DNA from: Elmis aenea
Taxonomy: Eukaryota; Arthropoda; Insecta; Coleoptera; Elmidae
Reading direction: 5' to 3'
DNA length: 64,000 nt
Assembly (NCBI GenBank): GCA_947652605.1
Contig: OX393583.1
Span: 9,589,222-9,653,221 of the forward strand
Positions 38,201 through 47,200 of this stretch are shown here, one piece after another (position 1 is the stretch's first letter; each line of letters begins with the position of its first letter). A program made the position numbers and the translations under genes. Under the pieces are notes generated by a model. The model did no database searches and was not told the origin of the DNA. It saw only the letters and a list, made by a program, of their open reading frames with translations.

Positions 38201-41200
38201 TCTTCGGTCGTCGGTTGTCGTTCGTCGGTCATCGTTCGTCAGTCGTCGTTCGTCGGCCGTCGTTCGTTGTTCTTCGTTCGTCGGTCCTCTTTCGACGGTC
38301 GTCGGTAGTTGTTCGTCGTTCGACGTTCTTCGGTCGTCGTTCCACGTTTGTCGTTCAACGGTCGTCGTTCTTCGTTCGACGGTCGTCGTTCATCGGTCAT
38401 CGTTCGGCAGTCGTCGTTCGTCGGCCGTCGTTCTTCGGTCGTCATTTGTCTTTCTTCGTTCGTCGGTCCTCGTTCGACGGTAGTTGTTCGTCGTTCGACG
38501 TTCTTCGGTCGTCGTTCAACGTTCAACGGTCGTCGTTCGTCGTTCTTCGGTCGTCGTTCGTCGTTCTTCGTTCGACGGTCCTCGTTCGACGGTCGTTGGT
38601 AGTTGTTCGTCGTTCGACGTTCTTCGGTCGTTGTTCAACGGTCGTCGCTCGTCGTTCTTCGGTCGTCGTTCTTCGGTCGTCGTTCGTCGGCCGTCGTTCG
38701 TCAGTCATCATTCGTCAGTCGTCGTTCGTCGATCCTCGTTTGACGGTCGTCGGTAGTTGTTCGTCGTTCTTCGGTCGTCGTTCTTCGGTCCTCGTTCGAC
38801 GGTCGTCGGTCGTCGTTCGACGGTCGCCGTTCGTCGTTCTTCGGTCGCCGTTCTTCGGTCGTCGTTCTTCGGTCGTCGTTCGTCGGTCATCGTTCGTCAG
38901 TCGTCGTTCGTCGGCCGTCGGTCGTCGTTCGTCATTCGATGGTCGTCGGTCGTCGTTCGTCTTTCGACGGTCGTTGGTCGTCGTTCGACGTTCTTCGGTC
39001 GTCGTTCGTCATTCAACGGTCGTCGTTCAACGGTCGTCGTTCGTCATAAAACGGTCGTCGTTCAACGGTCGTCGTTCGCCGTTCGTCGGCCTTCGGTCGT
39101 CGTTCGTCGTTCTTCGGTCGTCGGCCGTCGTTCGTCAGTCATCATTCGTCAGTCGTCGTTCGTCGGTCCTCGTTCGACGGTCGTCGGTAGTTGTTCGTCG
39201 TTCGACGTTCTTCGGTCGTCGTTCGTCGGTCGTCGGCCGTCGGTCCTCGTTCGACGGTCGTCGGTAGTTGTTCGTCGTTCGACGTTCTTCGGTCGTCGGT
39301 CGTCGTTCATCGGTCGTCATTCGTCGGTCGTCGTTCTTCGGTCGTCGTTCGTCGTTCTTCGGTCGTCGTTCGTCGGTCATCGTTCGTCAGTCGTCGTTCA
39401 TCGGCCGTCGGTCGTCGTTCGTCATTCGATGGTCGTCGTTCGTCTTTCGACGGTTGTTGGTCGTCGTTCGTTGTTCGACGTTCTTCGGTCGTCGTTCGTC
39501 ATTCAACGGTCGTCGTTCGACGTTTGTCGTTCAACGGTCGTCGTTTGCCGGCCTTCGGTCGTCGTTCGACGGTCGCCGGACGTCGTTCGTTAGTTTTTTT
39601 ATTTATTTACATACAATTTACACATATAAATAAACAAGTTTTTTTTAAAGAAAAAAGGCATCTTGGTTACCAATCTAAAAAGCTAATTTTTTTGTCTACC
39701 TGATGGTGTTAAAATCCAATATGGCGGCCATAACAAATAATAAAGTTGACTATCGCAACTTAAAATCTAGAAGGCTTAGAAAATTTCTGTTGACGTCATC
39801 AAAATCAGGACGGTCAAAAACATACAGTTAACAAGTTTAAATTAAATAGTGTCAGTGGTAGGGAAGATAATAATATTTTTCTAAAATCACATTTTTTAGT
39901 TTTTTTGTAATAAATCAAAAACGAATCAAAATTTCCAGGATTTCTTTTCAGATTCTTAATCGCCATAAAAATGTGCAACTTTTCTCTGATCTAACCGACC
40001 TTGTATCTCTTACCGTTTCCAAGATAGCAATGGTGAGCATTGAAAAAAGCACCACCCTGTATCCCTATAAAACAAAATTGAATCGGCACAGTAAAAAATT
40101 GACAGCACCATTAAAAGTAAAATAAAAAGTGGCCATGTAAAAGTTCATACAGATTTTAAAAAAATTATAAATAGAAAAGTTATAGAAAAAAAACGAAAAG
40201 TCGTTTTTCAGTTTTTTCAATTTTTTCAAAAACAGTTGAAGATATTTCAAATCTGTTTTGATATTATTGATGAGCATAAAATTTAGCAACTTTGTCAAAT
40301 TTAAACCTACCCTCTATCTTCAGTAATAAGCGAGATCCCCATGGTTGCCCTTGAATTTGAACCACCCTGTACAGCAATTAGCAAAAAAAAACTACTAAAA
40401 ATAACAAATGAATAACTATAAAAATTACGAAACCCTGAAAAAAAATTACAAGATACTTAGCTCCTAGCCAAATAAAAGTATCTTACCTCAATCTGCTTCT
40501 TCAAATTCGTACAAACATCCCTTTCTTTCTTCAACTCGTCTTCAAGTTTTTGAATTTTATTTTCGCTTTTCGTTTTTTTCAACTCATCCTTCAGCGACGA
40601 TATTTCCCTCCGATACGTTACAATTTCTTTGGCGTTATTTTCCAGTTCGTACACTTTGGCCTCCAAACTCATGACCATCTTCTGCGATTCGTTTGTTTTT
40701 AGTGTCAGTTCGGCGTGATTTTGTTTTTCGACTTTCAGCTGTTCCTTGAACCTGTCTTCGCTCGCCCGATAATTTTCGATCTTATTTTCCAGCACGCTCT
40801 TCTGGTGCGTCACCTGCACGAGCTGGTTTTGCAGCTCGGATATTTTGCTCTGGGTTTCTGTGGTCACTCTTTCCAGCCTGGATTCAAGGCCCACTATGCT
40901 CTTCCTGTTGAACTTCTGCACTTTGTCAACAGAACTCTGAAAGGTAAGGCTTAAATTAATCTGCTATATGTGTAAACAGAGAGCTTGAAGACTTTTATTT
41001 CTTAGCAAATATTGTTTGTTGGTTTTGAGCCGTTTTACACAACTGTTATTAAGATAACTTACTTAATCTGTGTGTACTTCTAAATTGTACATTTTGAATA
41101 ATTCATTTGTTTAGAGTTATTCAGAAAAGGTTTTAGATACAGGTAGGAGTATTTAAAAATATTTTTTATATTTGCATGAAGACCAGCGGTTCCCAAACTT

Positions 41201-44200
41201 ATTTTATCGAGGAACCCTTACACCAGCATTTCCCAAAGTGGGTACCGTGAACAAAATAAGGGGTTCCAAGTGTTTGTTAGCTTATTTTTACAGCATTTAA
41301 ATCACACCACTAAAATAAAGCACACACGATATACAGGGTGATTCAAATTCGAAGGCAACCATGGGGAACTCGCTTATTATTGAAGTTAGAGGGTAGGTTT
41401 AAATTTGGCAAAGTTGCTAAATTTTATGCTCGTCAATAATATCAAAACAAATTTGAAATATATTCAATTGTTTTTGAAAAAAATTTAAAAAAAACTGAAA
41501 AAATTACTTTTGGTTTTTGGCTACAACTTTTTTTATTTATATATTTTTTTAAAATCTGTAATTAACTAGGCCACTTTTTACTTTACTTTTAATGGTGCCA
41601 TCAATTTTTTGCTGTGCCGATTCCGTTTTGTTTTACAGGTACCAACTTGTTAATTTCTCATGGGCGACAGACTTGATTTTCATCTAGTTAGCTAGAACTT
41701 TTTTTCTAATTTCAAAAATGTATTACATAATTATGTTATTTACATAAACGTGTTAATTTGGAAAAAAAAGGGCTTTCATTTATTCAACATATCTAATAAC
41801 TAGATGAAAATAAAGTTTGTCGCCCATAAGAAATTAAAAAGTTAGTATCCATAAAACAAAACGGAATCGGCACAGCAAAAAATTGATGGCACCATTAAAA
41901 GTAAAATAAAAAGTTGCCATGTAAAAGATTTTACAATTTAAAAAAAAATTATAAATAAAAAGGTTACAGAAAAAATTAAGTAATTTTTTCAGTTTTTTTC
42001 AATTTTTCCAAAAACAGTTGAAGATATTTTAAATCTGTTTTGATATTATTGATGAGCATAAAATTTAGCAACTTTGCCAAATTTGAATTCAGTAATAAGC
42101 GAGATCCCCACGGTCGCCCTCGAATTTGAATCACCCTGTACATATTTAATATCTTATTAAAATTAAGGGGGGTCTGTAAAATATAGGTTTAGCTACAATT
42201 CCACAATTTTTGAAAACTTGTGTGTGTGTGTTCAGCAACGAAATGTTTGGGAACCGCTGCCTTATACAATTTTTCAAAAATTGTCGAACCCCAACCATAC
42301 ATATTTTACGGAGCCCCCTTAATTTTTATTAGACATATAATGAAACAAAATATGTCTCATTAATACAAGTTTTCTATTTGACAAAAATTGGGTGTGATAT
42401 ACAGGGTGGTCCGCATAGAAAGGCCACTGTTGGAATCTCGTTAACAGTAAGAACTAGAAAGAAATTAAAATTAGACAAATTGTTCCCCTTTCTGAGACCT
42501 ATTCAGTGATGCTTTAATGTTTTAAAACAGATCCATGGCACGCTGGATAATAAACCAAAACTAAAATGAGCTTTTTTTTTAATCGCTAATAACTCGGTTA
42601 ACATGATGGTACAAAAATATTTTTGGGAAAAAAGTTGTAGATTTTTTAACACACTGTTAAATGAAAACATTCATTTGTTTTAATATTGTTTAATTTCTTA
42701 CATTAATTACAAACTTGCATTTTTTATATGGAAACCATAGTAGGCTATGGCCTCATGAAAAAGCTCTTTTTCCTCTTATAATAATATAAGGTTTAATGTG
42801 TTTATTTTGATATTTAGACTCGAAAAACAAATAAAATTCGTTAAAAAGTCCCTATGAAGCTATAGAGTGCCATGAATTTAAGCAATATTGAAAGATTGAA
42901 ACAAATGAATGTTTCATTTTAGTGTGAAAAAAAAATCTCTAACTTTTTTCCCAAAAATAGTTTTTGATCATCAGGTATAACAGAGTTATTAATAATTTTA
43001 AAAATTTTGATTTTTGTTTATTATCTAGCGTGCCATGGAACTTTTTTATAACATTATAGCATCACTGAATACATCTCATTGTCAGAGAGGGGAACAATTT
43101 GTCTCATTTAGAATTCTTTGTAGGTCTTACCGTTTTTTAGATCTCAATAGTGGCCCTTCTATGTGGAGCACCCTGTAGATTCTGTAAACAAAAATTAAGC
43201 AAGACCAAACTTACAACCAGTGGTAAGCTATGAAATTTTTAACAAAGGGCTCGCTCATAGTTAAATAAAAACAAAAAAAAAATGTTAATTATATGTTGGA
43301 AAAAAATGGCATTTTAAATTCAAACGTGAATAATCGAGTGATTGTACATAATTCAAAAAATTCTATTGTGCGATGGGTTATTCTAAATTTAATCGTCATT
43401 GCTTGATAGGCATGACTTTGTCGCTTTCCAAATGTATGTAATGACAATGATTTTAAGATATATTTTTTCTTGAAAAAATGGTTAACAGGAAGAACAAGGG
43501 GCTCGCAAATTAAGGAATAATTTAACAAAGGGCTCGCGCGAGCCCCCTACAGCTCACCACTGCTTACAACCATCTCGTACCCCTTTTGAAAGTCAAGTCT
43601 TATAGGCGTACCCCCTATTGGCCGAAGAGGGGACTGGTTTCTCACGTATTAAATTTTAATTAATTGTTTTTTGCTGCTAATGCTACGGTAAAATAAAAAA
43701 TTCTGTTGTGTACCCCTTGAAAACCTTTCGTTAACTCCAGGGGTACCACACTTTCGTAAACACTGTTCCAACATCTTAAACATACCTTGTGCTTATCTTC
43801 TGCCATTACAGCGTGCTCCAGTTGTTTTTTAAGTACATCGTTGGCCATCGTCAACTCCTCAATTTTATTTTGTTGCTGCTGTAGTTCTCCGTTAAGGGCA
43901 TCTACCTTAGTTTTCTCCGAAACTTCCCATTTCAGTTTGGCAGATTTGATCAAATCCAGGGCTCTACGTTCGAGCTCTATTCTGTCTTTCCTTTCCAATT
44001 CCAATGTTCTCTTTAGTGCCTATAAGACAACTTCGGTGAAAAACTAAATGTAAAGGTATTTTTTTGAATAATATCATACAGGCTGAATCAAATTAAAGAG
44101 CCATCTCCTGGCCAATTATGTGACAATCAAATATGACTACATAGTACATAAGAAATTTATTGTTGAAAAAACCAAATCAAATTGTTGCAGCAAAAAAAAG

Positions 44201-47200
44201 TTGATTTTTTAATGTTCATGGAAACTGCTGAAGACATCCGAAAGCTCTTTCAATATGGGTTCGATTTAATTGGGAATTATTGAAAAAGATATGAGCCAAA
44301 TCGATTGATTCACTTTTTGAATTTTTTTAAATTTTAGTGCCAAAGCACTTTTTTAATGCTTAAGTTTTTATATTCAAAATACATTTTTTTAATAATTAAA
44401 ATTAGCAAAACCAAATCACAAAGATTTTTTTGGCCGTCAAATAATAAACAATTTGTTTTGAGAAGAACAAGCATTTCAGGAACACAGGGTGTCCCAGTTA
44501 TCGTGAACAGCATGGGGATCTCGTAAACTGTAAGAGATACAGAGATGGTTAAAAGAGTCAAAATGATCTATGATTTAACAACTGCTCTATGGAAAAACAA
44601 CTTTAAAAAAGTTGACTGTTTCTGCGCTATTTATAAAAAACAAAAGAACGACGTTTTCGATTTTTGCTTATAACTTGCTTATTTAAAATCATACTCAAAA
44701 TATTTTTCAACATTATTAGGACACTTTTTTGAGCAGATTTAAAATTTGTTAATAAATTTTACGTATCTTCATTTGTTTTTGGCATTTTAACATCAACTTT
44801 TTTATTTTAAATACGGGTTGTAGTTTGCTGTGGCACCATTAAAAAAAATATTTTTTTCTCGTTTCATTGATGTATGAGTTGTTGGGTTTATCTTTAAAAA
44901 TAAGCAAGTTATTGCAATATTATTGTATTTATTATGTTTGATCAAAGTGGCCATTAAAAAACACAAAAAAACACTACATCAATAAACCATTGAATAAAAA
45001 GATAAAGATATCTTTTTTTCAATGAACTAACTAGCCGTACTTATCCCCATGCTGTCCACGATAACTGGGGCACCCTGTATACTATTTTGTGCATTTAATA
45101 CGTCATTAAATAGAAGATACACCTGTAATAGCCCCCCGGTTAAGAATCGCTGCCCCACTTGACCCATGATGCTATTTGAAAAAATTAAACCTGGCGGCAC
45201 AACAGAAAAACAAATGAATAAATACATGTCGCAGTGGTGCCAAAAGATGTTAAATTTTCATTACCCCAAGTCATGGGTCGGCAACCTTTTTGTCAATGTA
45301 AATTTAAAAGTTATTGGGGGGCGCCTGAAAAAAACCCTTAAAAATATTTAAGGTTTTATTTTCGTTAGTGGACTTATGGACGTAATACGTAAGGTTCAAA
45401 TTCACACATTTCGGTCGGTTAGCAATGCCTATGAGCGTACCATAGAACTGATTTCCTAACACTAATGTGTGTAATACAGGGTGTTTCTTAAATATTGCGA
45501 AAAAACTCAGGTGGTGATTTCTTATCGAAAATTAAAGGGGGTCTTTCATATAAATTTTTTTCTTTAGACTTATCCTTTCTGATTTACACCCCCTAAAGGG
45601 GAGCATAACATTAGGTTTTTATTTTATTTCTCAAATTTGGATAAACGTAGATGTTTTATACTTATTAAAAAGTTTCCCATAGTAATATTTTCGATCATGG
45701 TTCATGTTGACTTGATTTATTTTTTACTCAAAAACGGCAGGTTTTACTAGAACTAAAGAACAAAAAAAGTTTCTAAATTAATTAATTTTTCAAAAAAAAA
45801 TATAAAATTGCAAAATTTCCACCCACCAAAAAGTTCTGATAAAAAAACCAACAGGGGTCGCACTTTTCAGCCCCCTGTGAAGGTGGCAGATGATCGAAAA
45901 TATTACTATGGGAAACCTTTTACTAAGTATAAAGCATTTACCAAATATAATTCTTTTACATTTATCCAAATTTGAGAAATAAATAGAAACCTAATTTTAC
46001 GCTCACCTTTAGGGGGAAGTATTATTATACTCATACTTAAAACAATTTTTTATGCAATGATTTTTCATTGAATTTTGAAAACTGAAAAATCATAGTTATC
46101 TAAAGTAGAATATTCTGAAAAAAATAATACATGCCCTGTACGGAATACAATAAATTGAATTTAATAAAATAATTAGTTTACTCTTTACTGCAGAGTTGTA
46201 AACAAAAATAGATCTGAAAACATGGGCGTCCGCAGGGAGGGCAAACTTTCCCCCTTCTGGGATCGAGTAAAAATTAGTACTTGTAAAAACAAATGATAAT
46301 AATAAGTAAATTTAATTAAAATTTATACATATTATTTGTCTCTATGCTTTGCCCCCCTGGAAATTTTTCTGCGGACGCCCATGTCTGATAACATTGGGAA
46401 TTGAAACCAAACCTAATTTTTTTAACAGTTCAGTCCTGAAAATGAAAACTTTTAAGCACTCACCGCACATTCTGTAATATTATTCGCCAAGTCGCGTTCG
46501 AGCCTGTCCCTCAAACTCTCGATACTGTCCAACTTCATAGCTTTCTCCTCCAACTTCTTTTCCAAACTCTCTTTTACATTACGAAAACTGTCGCCTTTAG
46601 TCAACTTTCTCTGCAACTTATCGACTTCTTTGAGCAAATCTTGAATCCTCTCATCCTTAACAATCGACTGCGAGCCGTAATGTTCTTGGCACTCGTTTTT
46701 AACGTCGTACGTGTACGTAAAACCGATAAAAGGAAGATTCCTTCCGGAAAAATGCGTTTTAGTTTTGAAATCTTCGACGTTCAGCTCGAAGCGCTTGCCG
46801 TGGACGTCAGAAAAGTTACTAGTGTCGTCTACGGAACTAATCTTTGGCACGTATGGAGGTACTTGGTCTCTTAGGTTGTTTAGATTTATGGTGTGAAATA
46901 GAGGGTGCTTTAATATTTGTTCGTACGTGAGCCGAACGTTGCAATCGGTCAACAACCCTTTAACAAGGGACACGTAAGCCTGCGACAGGACTATATCGTG
47001 TGGAAATTTTAAGCTGCTGGTGTAGCTCATTATTTTATTGTACGTGGCTGTCGTGGTGGTGCCACTGAAGGGTGCATTTCCTACTATAAGTTCATAGGCT
47101 ACGACACCAAGGGACCAGTAGTCACACGATACCTAAATTAATCGATAAAAAAATGTAACACAAACTCTTAAGAAACAAAAAAAAAACAATTAAAACAAAA

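Larger units (their letters stand above)
36762..40372. mobile_element. Outer TIR element of a three-level nest in citron intron 5
   Basis: TACAGGGTGATTCAAATTCG then ATGGGGATCTCGCTTATTA at the left. The inverted counterpart at 40265-40372 reaches GTTTAAATTTGACAAAG. It is split by a second TIR element at 37495-40062. A complete short relative is at 41332-42140. Confidence 0.75.

Noticed and set aside
38066..39591. CRISPR-like array
   Set aside because: Units are contiguous 14-mers without unique spacers, in a eukaryotic intron.
38003..39703. Long open frames of Arg/Ser/Val-rich protein in all three plus frames and on the minus strand
   Set aside because: They result from a 14-bp repeat whose units contain almost no stop codons. 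The same codon series appears in every frame, and the locus is intronic repeat.
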